Origin: Treponema sp. C6A8 | GTDB taxonomy: Bacteria > Spirochaetota > Spirochaetia > Treponematales > Treponemataceae | DNA: 64,000 nt | Assembly: GCF_000619925.1 (NCBI RefSeq) | Contig: NZ_JHVB01000005.1 | Span: forward strand, 1 to 64,000 | Reading direction: 5' to 3' | Part shown: positions 23,043 to 30,199 of the stretch, in pieces | Layout of the letters: each line of letters opens with the position of its first letter | Position numbering within the stretch: the stretch's first letter is position 1 | Notes under the pieces: generated by a model | The model's input: only the letters and a program-made list of their open reading frames with translations | Database searches by the model: none | What the model was told of the DNA's origin: nothing | Position numbers and translations under genes: made by a program

Positions 23043-25361
23043 ATGAGCATTACGTTCAACAAAAAAACAAACAGTTTCTTATTAAATACGCCGTCTTCAA
23101 GTTATATTATCCGTATTTACGACAACAAATACCTTCTTCATGGCGGCTGGGTCTCACGAATTGAAGAGTGGGACGACGATGTATGCTCTATGCCTCTTCT
23201 TGACCGCGCATTTTCACCGGTTCCTGCAGAACTTCACAATAAAGCTGATTTTTCATTGAACTCACAGCAGCAGGAATTCCCTACAAGCGGAAGAAGTGAT
23301 TTCCGTACCGGGGCATTTGAAGCACTTTGCGCAGACGGCACAATTGCCGCAGACCTTTTTTACGACTCACACAAAATCATAAAGGGAAAGCCTGGAATTA
23401 AAGGTCTTCCTGCAACATACGTCACTTCAGAAAGCGAAGCTGACACACTTGAAATCAATTTGAAAGACCCTGTTACCGGTGTTATGGTAAAATTAGTATA
23501 TACAGTCTGGAACAATCGCGATGTAATTTGCCGCCACACGATTGTAAAGAATGACAGCAGCAAGGCAGGAGGCATTTATAAAAATCAGCCTGTAAAACTC
23601 CGCCGCGTAATGAGCGCAAGCCTTGATTTTATGACAAGCCGTTACAAAATGCTGCAGCTTTCCGGCGCGCACGCACGCGAACGCCACGCAATCTGGCAGA
23701 AGCTTATTCCCGGTACACAGAGCGTAGAAAGCCGCCGCGGAACTTCAAGCCATCAGCATAATCCATTTATTGCCCTTGCTGATTACGAGGCAACAGAAAC
23801 TAGCGGCCAGGTATTCGGCTTTAATCTTGTTTACAGCGGAAATTTTGTTGCAGGCACAGAAGTTGACCAGTTCAACATGAGTCGAGTTCAGATTGGAATT
23901 AATCCTTACAATTTTGAATGGGAACTTGCAGCCGGTGAAACTTTTGAGACCCCGGAAGTTGTAATGGTTTTCAGCAACAAGGGACTTGGAGAACTCAGCC
24001 GCACTTATCACGACCTTTACCGTGACAATATGTGCCGCGGCCCATGGCAGAAAAAAGAGCGCCCGATTGTAATCAACAACTGGGAAGCAACTTACTTCAA
24101 CTTTAATGCAGAAAAACTCTTTAAGCTGGCTGACCGCGCCGCAGAAGAAGGAATTGAACTTTTTGTTCTTGATGACGGCTGGTTTGGAAAACGCGACGAT
24201 GACCGTTCTTCGCTTGGTGACTGGTTTGTAAATACAAAAAAACTCACCGGCGGACTGGAAGAAATTGCAGAAGGAATTCATAAACGCGGGCTTAAGTTTG
24301 GTCTCTGGTTCGAGCCGGAAATGATTTCTCCAGACAGCAATCTTTACCGCGCTCATCCGGACTGGTGCCTCCACATCGAAGGCCGCGACCGCTCACTTGG
24401 ACGCCATCAGTCAGTCCTGGACCTCAGCCGCGACGACGTTGTAGATTACCTTACTGAAACTTTAAGCAAAATCCTTTCTACCGTTGCAATCGACTACGTA
24501 AAATGGGACTTCAACCGTTCTCAGACAGAAGTTGCCAGCGCCCTCGCAAGCCCGGCAAATCAGATGAAAACCGCCCACAAATACTATCTGGGACTTTACC
24601 GCCTGCTTGAAAATGTAACCCAAAAGTTCCCTAACGTGCTCTTTGAATCATGCTCAGGCGGTGGCGGACGCTTTGACCCTGCCTTCCTTTATTACATGCC
24701 ACAGTGCTGGACAAGCGACAACACAGACGGACTTTCGCGTCTTGCAATTCAGAACGGCACAAGCATCGCTTACCCTGCCAGCGCAATGAGCTGCCACGTA
24801 AGCGCGGTCCCGAACCATCAGACAGGCCGTGTAACAAACATCAGCGAGCGCGGACACACTGCAATGGCAGGAACCTTTGGCTACGAGCTTGATTTGAATA
24901 AATTAAGCCAGCCTGAACTCGACGAAATCAAAGATCAGGTTGCCCTTTACAAAAAAATCCGCTCTACAGTACAGTTCGGCGACCTCTACCGTCTGCGTTC
25001 TTCATGGGATACCGTAGCCCCAGCCGAAAGTACCGCCTACACAGCCTGGAACATCGTTTCCAAGGACAAAAAGCAGGCTGTCCTCACTCTTGTATGGCAA
25101 TTTGCCGAAGGAAACCCGGAACTCCAGCTTATCAAGCTCAAGGGTCTGGATCCAAAGGCTAAATATAAATTGACATGTTCGCAAAGTGCCACAATCCGCG
25201 CACACCTTGCCGACTTCCCTTTCCCCCTTCCGGAAAGCGCATTTGCACCGTTCCCAGCCGGCACCGCTACCTCCGGCGACAAGCTGATGAACGTTGGCCT
25301 CTACCTCCCGTACATGCCACAGTACGGCGGCAGCGTCCAAATCGTGCTTGAGCAAATCTAA
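23043..25361 (+). CDS. Alpha-galactosidase, GH36
   Basis: A 772-residue family GH36 alpha-galactosidase releasing galactose from raffinose-type or melibiose-type sugars. It has no signal peptide and should act in the cytoplasm after uptake by the adjacent ABC system. The catalytic nucleophile is Asp489 in YVKWDFNR and the acid/base Asp559 in CWTSDNTD; the SCSGGGGRFD block between them is typical. The N-terminal 300 residues form the beta-sandwich domain, the C-terminus a smaller beta domain. I choose ATG 23043, with GAGGA 6 bases upstream; an upstream GTG at 22944 would place the palindrome inside the gene. It closes the operon before the terminator at 25381. Confidence 0.95.
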   Translation: MSITFNKKTNSFLLNTPSSSYIIRIYDNKYLLHGGWVSRIEEWDDDVCSMPLLDRAFSPVPAELHNKADFSLNSQQQEFPTSGRSDFRTGAFEALCADGTIAADLFYDSHKIIKGKPGIKGLPATYVTSESEADTLEINLKDPVTGVMVKLVYTVWNNRDVICRHTIVKNDSSKAGGIYKNQPVKLRRVMSASLDFMTSRYKMLQLSGAHARERHAIWQKLIPGTQSVESRRGTSSHQHNPFIALADYEATETSGQVFGFNLVYSGNFVAGTEVDQFNMSRVQIGINPYNFEWELAAGETFETPEVVMVFSNKGLGELSRTYHDLYRDNMCRGPWQKKERPIVINNWEATYFNFNAEKLFKLADRAAEEGIELFVLDDGWFGKRDDDRSSLGDWFVNTKKLTGGLEEIAEGIHKRGLKFGLWFEPEMISPDSNLYRAHPDWCLHIEGRDRSLGRHQSVLDLSRDDVVDYLTETLSKILSTVAIDYVKWDFNRSQTEVASALASPANQMKTAHKYYLGLYRLLENVTQKFPNVLFESCSGGGGRFDPAFLYYMPQCWTSDNTDGLSRLAIQNGTSIAYPASAMSCHVSAVPNHQTGRVTNISERGHTAMAGTFGYELDLNKLSQPELDEIKDQVALYKKIRSTVQFGDLYRLRSSWDTVAPAESTAYTAWNIVSKDKKQAVLTLVWQFAEGNPELQLIKLKGLDPKAKYKLTCSQSATIRAHLADFPFPLPESAFAPFPAGTATSGDKLMNVGLYLPYMPQYGGSVQIVLEQI

Positions 25362-25380
25362 AACTCAAATCCTAAATCAG

Positions 25381-25410
25381 GGCTGCCTCACCACGGGCAG
25401 CTCTTTTTTT
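25381..25410 (+). terminator. Terminator of the alpha-galactoside operon
   Basis: GCTGCC (25382-25387) pairs with GGCAGC (25396-25401), followed by TCTTTTTTT. Confidence 0.8.
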
Positions 25411-25428
25411 CTGGGCGCATCCTGAGCA

Positions 25429-25521
25429 ATCCTTGCGGCTTGCTCAGGTCGGGTGTTACGCGGCTCGGTACCCTCGGCGTCCTCACTTCGTTGCGGTCGC
25501 TTGCTTCGCAACCGCTCCATA
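25429..25521 (-). repeat. Dispersed GC-rich repeat, copy B, with adjoining hairpin
   Basis: Bases 25451-25521 are the reverse complement of the repeat at 14793-14865 (roughly 80% identical). Just before it, CCTGAGCAA and TTGCTCAGG form a perfect 9-bp stem (about 25429-25449). The block is much richer in G+C than the cassette that follows. Confidence 0.65.
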
Positions 25522-25586
25522 CCCTTGCGCGGTTTACCAATAGAAAATATTGCTTAAATAAAGTAAAGTTGTCGGTGTAAAATAAT

Positions 25587-26721
25587 GTTAGACTGACAAG
25601 CCAATGGGCTGTTTAAGCAAGGAAAAGAGAAATGAAAAAAATTGTATTATTTTCGATTATATTAATGAATGTTTGTATATGTTGTTTTGCTAAAAACAAA
25701 AATTATACAATTGATAAGTATGAAGAATTAGACAAAAGTGAACAATACAATTCAATTATTGCTTCAATAAAAGAAATAGATGAATCAAACTATTCCGCTT
25801 CAGAATATTATTATTTAGGGCTTGCTTATTTCAGATTGGAAAATGATGCTGAAGCTCAAAAGTATTTAAAAATTGCAATACAAAAAGCATCGAATTTCGC
25901 TGCAGCATATTATTATCTTGCAGGAAGTTGCTTTTATACAGAAAAATATGATGAAGCTATATCATATTATGAGAAATGCATTGAACTTGATAAAAAGCAT
26001 TCAAAAGCATATAAAATGCTTGGAGTAATTTATGAAAATTCAGGAGAATATAATAAAGCACTCACGAATTATTCAAAATTTTATGAAATAGAAAAATCTT
26101 CAGATGCTACATACAGAATGGCTTATATTCTTTATGAAATGAAGGAATATAAAAAAGCAAAACCATATGTAGAAGAATATTTAAAATATGATAACAATTC
26201 ATTTTCCATGAATAACCTGATGATTCTTATTTTATATTCTCAAGGTGAATACAAAAAAGTAAAACAATATGAAGATCAGATAAAAAATGTATGGAAAAAT
26301 TCAAATGACGAAAGTATAAAAAGACAAAATTTCTTTATAATACACTCTTTTGAGTATAACGGATTTAATGTAGATGTATATGAAAAGTTTGATCAGAGTG
26401 GAGATTTTTATTATCCGTTGACCTGCAATGTAAAATTAAATAATAAAATAATAAAAACAGTAAATCTAGAATATGATACTGTTACAGCAGAATTCGGACA
26501 TCCATATTTATTGGGTATTGATGAAATAGAAACAAACACACACAGAACAAGTGAAATTGGTTTTAAGGTTTATCCTGAATTTGATGTTTTTATAAAATAT
26601 GTAAAACAAGTTTTAGATAATAAAGTATATTTTGGTGCTTCAAGCAGCTATAATTAAAAAACAGTCTAACATGCACTTCAAATCGGATGTCGGGTCAAGC
26701 CCGCCACCGTTTAAGCGCGTA
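25587..26721 (+). mobile_element. Single integron-type gene cassette
   Basis: The unit starts at a core site GTTAGAC (25587-25593, fits GTTRRRY) and ends in an attC-like site whose inner box is GTCTAAC (26664-26670, fits RYYYAAC). The two boxes are perfect complements and the match extends to 11 bp (25585-25595 with 26662-26672), as expected for one cassette whose own R' half moved to the left junction on insertion. It encloses one A+T-rich gene in the cassette-typical orientation, ending 7 bases before the inner box. The right-hand core (GTTATGT, 26722) departs from consensus, which fits insertion at a secondary site. No integrase is in the window. Confidence 0.65.
25632..26657 (+). CDS. Secreted TPR-repeat protein (cassette-borne)
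   Basis: A 341-residue protein with an N-terminal signal sequence (MKKIVLFSIILMNVCICCFA) and about four tetratricopeptide repeats over residues 50-190 (SEYYYLGLAYFRLENDAEAQKYL, AAYYYLAGSCFYTEKYDEAI, KAYKMLGVIYENSGEYNKAL, TYRMAYILYEMKEYKKA). TPRs bind proteins; the partner is unknown. The C-terminal 100 residues are beta-like and unrecognised. The gene is far more A+T-rich than its surroundings and uses ATA, AAA and TTA freely, pointing to foreign origin. It is the only gene between two integron recombination boxes. A GGAAAAGAGA stretch precedes the ATG as a ribosome binding site. Confidence 0.85.
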   Translation: MKKIVLFSIILMNVCICCFAKNKNYTIDKYEELDKSEQYNSIIASIKEIDESNYSASEYYYLGLAYFRLENDAEAQKYLKIAIQKASNFAAAYYYLAGSCFYTEKYDEAISYYEKCIELDKKHSKAYKMLGVIYENSGEYNKALTNYSKFYEIEKSSDATYRMAYILYEMKEYKKAKPYVEEYLKYDNNSFSMNNLMILILYSQGEYKKVKQYEDQIKNVWKNSNDESIKRQNFFIIHSFEYNGFNVDVYEKFDQSGDFYYPLTCNVKLNNKIIKTVNLEYDTVTAEFGHPYLLGIDEIETNTHRTSEIGFKVYPEFDVFIKYVKQVLDNKVYFGASSSYN

Positions 26722-26728
26722 GTTATGT
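26664..26728 (+). repeat. attC-like recombination site
   Basis: R'' is GTCTAAC (26664-26670). After a 5-base spacer, CTTcAAAtCGG (26676-26686) pairs with CCGTTTAAG (26707-26715), leaving C and T unpaired: the one-sided extrahelical bases that are the hallmark of attC L boxes. The loop contains CGGG-TCAAG-CCCG. R' is GTTATGT (26722-26728), whose GTTA pairs with TAAC of R''. Length, 65 bases, is in the normal attC range. Confidence 0.7.
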
Positions 26729-26786
26729 GGACGCCCGCACTGGGGCGCTCCAGGATAAGATATATTATGGAAAAGGAAAAATCTCT

Positions 26787-27032
26787 ATGAAAGAAGTAAC
26801 TTATAAAACATCCGGCGTTTGTGCCAGAGCAATTCATTTTACACGCAATGATGACGGAACTATAACTGACGTAAGTTTTGACGGCGGCTGTAACGGAAAC
26901 TTAAAGGCTATTTCTAAACTGGTAGACGGCATGAAGGCGGAAGAAATTGCTGCAAAATTAAAAGGAAATATCTGCGGCTTTAAGCATACCAGCTGTGCAG
27001 ACCAGCTGGCAAAGGCACTTACAGAAGTGTAA
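26787..27032 (+). CDS. TSCPD domain protein
   Basis: An 81-residue protein of the small TSCPD family (TIGR03905-like), related to a domain found at the C-terminus of some ribonucleotide reductases. Conserved cysteines are placed as in the family: GVCARAIHF near the start, FDGGCNGNLKAI, then CGFKHTSCADQLAKAL. A metal-binding role is likely but unproven. I choose ATG 26787 with AAAAGGAAAAA upstream; the longer frame from 26727 would run through the insertion junction. It stands alone. The cassette insertion has replaced whatever lay directly upstream, so its promoter context may be changed. Confidence 0.85.
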   Translation: MKEVTYKTSGVCARAIHFTRNDDGTITDVSFDGGCNGNLKAISKLVDGMKAEEIAAKLKGNICGFKHTSCADQLAKALTEV

Positions 27033-27033
27033 G

Positions 27034-27109
27034 AGTCGGCAAGCATAGCTTGCCTCTGAGGCGATTTATCGATAAAGCTAAAACAGCCCGCTGCCGCAGC
27101 CTGTTTTTT
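27034..27109. terminator. Hairpins between TSCPD gene and purH-like gene
   Basis: GGCAAGC-ATA-GCTTGCC (27034-27050) follows the TSCPD stop. AAACAG/CTGTTT (27081-27086 with 27101-27106) with an inner CTG/CAG stem and a T-run forms the terminator proper, serving the plus-strand gene and probably the convergent minus-strand gene. Confidence 0.6.
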
Positions 27110-27129
27110 AACGCTTTTTCGATTTTAGC

Positions 27130-28308
27130 CTAATGATGGAACAAACGGATTCCATTAAAACACATTGTCATGTTGTAGTCGTCGGCGGCCTGGATTACCA
27201 GGTCATCGCGAACTGAGCCGCCTGGCTGAACAACAGCGGTTACACCAGATTTGTGAGCGCGCTCGATGTTGTCGCCGAACGGGAAGAAGGCATCGCTTCC
27301 AAGGGCAACATTTGTGTTTTTGCTGATCCATTCAGCTTTTTCTTCGCGGGTAAATACGCTTGGTTTTACCTTGAAGATGTTCTGCCATTTACCTTCGGCA
27401 AGAACGTCCATATATTCTTCACCAATGTAAACGTCAATGGCATTGTCGCGGTCAGCGCGTTTAATGCCGTCTACAAACTGCAGACCCAATACTTTTGGCG
27501 ACTGACGAAGCCACCAGTTATCAGCTTTCTGACCTGCAAGGCGGGTACAGTGAACGCGGCTCTGCTGTCCGGCACCAATACCAATTGCCTGTCCGTCTTT
27601 TACAAAGCAAACTGAGTTAGACTGTGTGTATTTCAAAACAATCAGGGAAATGATGAGGTTGCGTTTGTCATCTTCGCTCAAAGTTTTATTCTTTGTAACG
27701 ATGTTTGAAAGAGCCGACTGCTCATCAATTTTAAGGAAGTTGTGTCCCTGTTCAAAAGTTACGCCGAATACCTGCTTCTTTTCGAGCTCGGCAGGCTGGT
27801 AGTTTGCATCAATCTGAATTACAAGATAATTTCCGTTTTTCTTAGCCTTGAGGATTTCCAAAGCCTTGTCTGAATATGAAGGGGCAAGAACACCGTCGCT
27901 AACTTCTTTTTTAATCAAAAGGGCAGTAGCTTCATCACACTCATCAGAAAGTGAAATAAAATCACCAAATGAACTCATACGGTCAGCACCGCGTGCACGG
28001 GCATAAGCGCAGGCAAGAGGAGTAAGCTCAACGCCGTCAGTAAAGTAAATCTGCTTTAAGGTGTCGCTAAGTGGAAGTCCAACAGCCGCACCAGCTGGGC
28101 TAACGTGCTTAAAGCTTGTTGCTGCTGGAAGTCCTGTAGCTTCTTTAAGCTCTTTTACAAGCTGCCATCCGTTAAGTGCATCCAAAAGGTTGATATAACC
28201 TGGTCTTCCGTTCAAAACTGTAATTGGAAGGTCGGTTCCGTCATCCATAAAAACCCGCGCCGGTTTCTGGTTCGGGTTGCATCCGTATTTAAGTTGTAAT
28301 TCGTTCAT
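27130..28308 (-). CDS. AICAR formyltransferase, stand-alone purH C-terminal-type
   Basis: About 392 residues catalysing formyl transfer from 10-formyl-THF to AICAR, the ninth step of purine synthesis. It matches only the transformylase half of bifunctional PurH: PITVLNGRPGYINLLDALNGWQLV, SFKHVSPAGAAVG (Lys-His active-site pair), SVCFVKDGQAIGIGAGQQSRVHC and DAFFPFGDNIERAHKSGVTAVVQPGGSVRDD. The cyclohydrolase half is missing and is replaced by the PurO-like neighbour just upstream. I start at the minus-strand ATG at 28308, 9 bases after TATAAT, because the homologous region begins with MNELQLKYGCNPNQKP; a start at 28344 would lie upstream of the -10. Confidence 0.93.
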   Translation of the reverse strand: MNELQLKYGCNPNQKPARVFMDDGTDLPITVLNGRPGYINLLDALNGWQLVKELKEATGLPAATSFKHVSPAGAAVGLPLSDTLKQIYFTDGVELTPLACAYARARGADRMSSFGDFISLSDECDEATALLIKKEVSDGVLAPSYSDKALEILKAKKNGNYLVIQIDANYQPAELEKKQVFGVTFEQGHNFLKIDEQSALSNIVTKNKTLSEDDKRNLIISLIVLKYTQSNSVCFVKDGQAIGIGAGQQSRVHCTRLAGQKADNWWLRQSPKVLGLQFVDGIKRADRDNAIDVYIGEEYMDVLAEGKWQNIFKVKPSVFTREEKAEWISKNTNVALGSDAFFPFGDNIERAHKSGVTAVVQPGGSVRDDLVIQAADDYNMTMCFNGIRLFHH

Positions 28309-28317
28309 GGTAGGAAG

Positions 28318-28323
28318 ATTATA
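28318..28323 (-). promoter_or_regulatory. -10 element of the AICAR formyltransferase gene (leaderless)
   Basis: Minus-strand TATAAT (plus 28318-28323), 9 bases before the ATG at 28308, preceded by TTGAAA with a 15-base spacer. No Shine-Dalgarno is visible. This gives the gene its own promoter although it follows the cyclohydrolase gene by only 76 bases. Confidence 0.5.
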
Positions 28324-28384
28324 AGAAAAACGCGATTTTTTCAATCAGAGTGAAGAAATTCACCCTGATTGAAGTTTGACAGGC

Positions 28385-29122
28385 TTATTTATTTTTGTTG
28401 ATGATTTTCTCTTCGTATTTGTCTGTAGCAATTTCTATGAAGCGTACGAAAAGTGAAACCTTGTTGTCTTCATTTAGTGAAGCCCAGAGTTTATCTGCAA
28501 AGGCATTGATGTCTCCGCCCTTTGCATCGATTGTAACTTTTACAGGCTCGCCGCTAAAGCTTGGAAGAGGATTTCCGTCACCCTGGTAAGTGTGGATGTA
28601 GCGTCCTTCACCGGCTGTAGGATTATCATAATCAAAAGTCTGGCGCAAAGTGCAGTCAGGATTTCCGTCATCGCTCTTAAGAATCGAAAGCGCGTAGCGG
28701 AGTTTTCCGCCCTCTGTATCAAGAAGGCTTGAAATGCGAGGAGTATAGTTTGGAGCATCGTGCTCGTACTTGCGGCTCAGAAGTGACTGTTCAAAAGAAA
28801 GGCCTTTTTTCATGCCGTCAAAAATTGTGTCAGTCTGGTCACCGTTTGTAACGATTGTCTTGCTTCCAAGCTGACGTACAGCTGCATAAATGATAAGGCT
28901 TGGGTCACCGGCAATCAAACTTGGGTCAAATGCCTTTGTGCGGATAACTTCACTTCCGTTCTCGTCTTCTACAACAAAAATACGGTTGCGGCTTCCTGCA
29001 GAGCGTCCCATAGTCCAGTAAGCGCTAACAGCATATTTACCGTCTGCACTGAGTCCGGCAACAATTCCACGACCAGGATAGCTTACGCTTCCTGCCTCTT
29101 TGTACAAATCAACAGCTTTCAT
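28385..29122 (-). CDS. IMP cyclohydrolase, PurO-like
   Basis: A 245-residue protein of the archaeal-type IMP cyclohydrolase family (IMP_cyclohyd), closing FAICAR to IMP, the last step of purine synthesis. Family blocks are SYPGRGIVAGLSADG near 14-28, TNGDQTDTIFDG and APNYTPRISSLL. It is unrelated in fold to the N-terminal half of PurH. Together with the formyltransferase directly downstream it supplies both PurH activities as separate proteins. The start has a GGAG site 7 bases upstream, unlike its leaderless neighbour. No other purine genes are adjacent. Confidence 0.9.
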   Translation of the reverse strand: MKAVDLYKEAGSVSYPGRGIVAGLSADGKYAVSAYWTMGRSAGSRNRIFVVEDENGSEVIRTKAFDPSLIAGDPSLIIYAAVRQLGSKTIVTNGDQTDTIFDGMKKGLSFEQSLLSRKYEHDAPNYTPRISSLLDTEGGKLRYALSILKSDDGNPDCTLRQTFDYDNPTAGEGRYIHTYQGDGNPLPSFSGEPVKVTIDAKGGDINAFADKLWASLNEDNKVSLFVRFIEIATDKYEEKIINKNK

Positions 29123-29141
29123 TTTGTAACTCCAGAATGTG

Positions 29142-29220
29142 TGTCATTATCGGGCTAGACCCGATAATCTTTTCTGCAAGTATACATGTATAGTTTGTCG
29201 TGTCAAGCACGACAATGACA
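29142..29220. repeat. Inverted pair of ATGACA-type palindromes
   Basis: TGTCATT-ATCGGGCTAGACCCGATAAT (from 29142) and its inverted, about 75% identical counterpart ending CACGACAATGACA (29220) flank the perfect palindrome TATACATGTATA (29181-29192). The layout, about 79 bp with roughly 26-bp terminal inverted repeats, resembles a miniature mobile element. The same motif occurs singly at 11022. Confidence 0.6.
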
Positions 29221-29226
29221 AAAGTG

Positions 29227-30129
29227 TTATTTGCGGCTTGCTTCAACCTGATTATGAATTTCGTCCAAAACTTCCATTACATGGTCGATTGTCTTCTGCT
29301 TTGGATCAGGATCATCAGCCGGAACTTTTGCAAGAACTTCGTTACGGAACTGCTTACAATTGATAACTGGGCTTGCTGTTAAAGTTACAGTATCCTGCTC
29401 ACAAATATCAGAAAGCATATCATCAGGGCTTTCAGGGTTAATTCTGAGGGCATTTCCGTTGATTGAAACCAGAATCATGCAGTCAAAAAGACGAAGGTAG
29501 CTGTCGATTTCACGAAGTCCGCGTTTTGTTTCAGGTTTTCCCGGGCGATAGCGTGTGCCGCTTGGGAATACAAGAATTACCTGACCGCGCTTTTTACAGC
29601 CGTCCATTGCCCGCATTGCAGCAAAGTTAATTTTGCGCGCTCTCTGTTCTTCGGCTGCCAATTCCTCTTCGCTTACTTTCTTGTCTTCAAGTGCATTAAG
29701 ACTGCGGGTAGGGTAAATTACAACGCGTGTAAAGCCTTCTGTAAATGCGCGTACAGCAGGGCTTGCTTCATTAAGCTTCATTCCGGCAACAGCAACGATA
29801 CGTGAAGCAAAATCCTTTGCCCATGGTTCGCCCTGTTTTTCCAGAAGATAAAGAATTGCAGGCAAATCAAGATTTGTATAATGCTCCATAAGGATAAGTC
29901 CTGATTTTCCTTCCTTTGTTACAGCGTCATAAAAAGCTTTAAAATTTTCGATGTTTCCCAAACCTGAATCCGGCTTAAAATTGTCGTCCAGAAGTTTGTA
30001 CATGTATTTGCGTGAATCAAGATTTGCTTCTTCGTAAACCTTTGTTTCATCGATTTTTGCAGCTGCTTTAGAAAGTTTCATGATTTCAGCAAAAACGCTG
30101 CCGTATTTTTCTTTTAAGGTCTGACCCAT
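29227..30129 (-). CDS. PlsC-like acyltransferase
   Basis: A 300-residue glycerolipid acyltransferase. The catalytic HX4D motif is HYTNLD in LILMEHYTNLDLPAILYLLEKQ (about 100-121) and the phosphate-binding block is FPSGTR (canonical FPEGTR) in VILVFPSGTRYRPG. Family enzymes acylate 1-acylglycerol-3-phosphate in membrane lipid synthesis. The length is slightly above a minimal PlsC, with an extra N-terminal helical region, so PlsB- or 2-step-like specificity cannot be excluded. AGAGGAT precedes the ATG, with TATAAT about 30 bases upstream on the minus strand, so this one has a conventional leader. Confidence 0.82.
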   Translation of the reverse strand: MGQTLKEKYGSVFAEIMKLSKAAAKIDETKVYEEANLDSRKYMYKLLDDNFKPDSGLGNIENFKAFYDAVTKEGKSGLILMEHYTNLDLPAILYLLEKQGEPWAKDFASRIVAVAGMKLNEASPAVRAFTEGFTRVVIYPTRSLNALEDKKVSEEELAAEEQRARKINFAAMRAMDGCKKRGQVILVFPSGTRYRPGKPETKRGLREIDSYLRLFDCMILVSINGNALRINPESPDDMLSDICEQDTVTLTASPVINCKQFRNEVLAKVPADDPDPKQKTIDHVMEVLDEIHNQVEASRK

Positions 30130-30199
30130 TACTATCCTCTTATAAAAAGTGAATGAATTATAGCACTTTTGCTTTATAAAAAAAACTATTTATTGAAAT

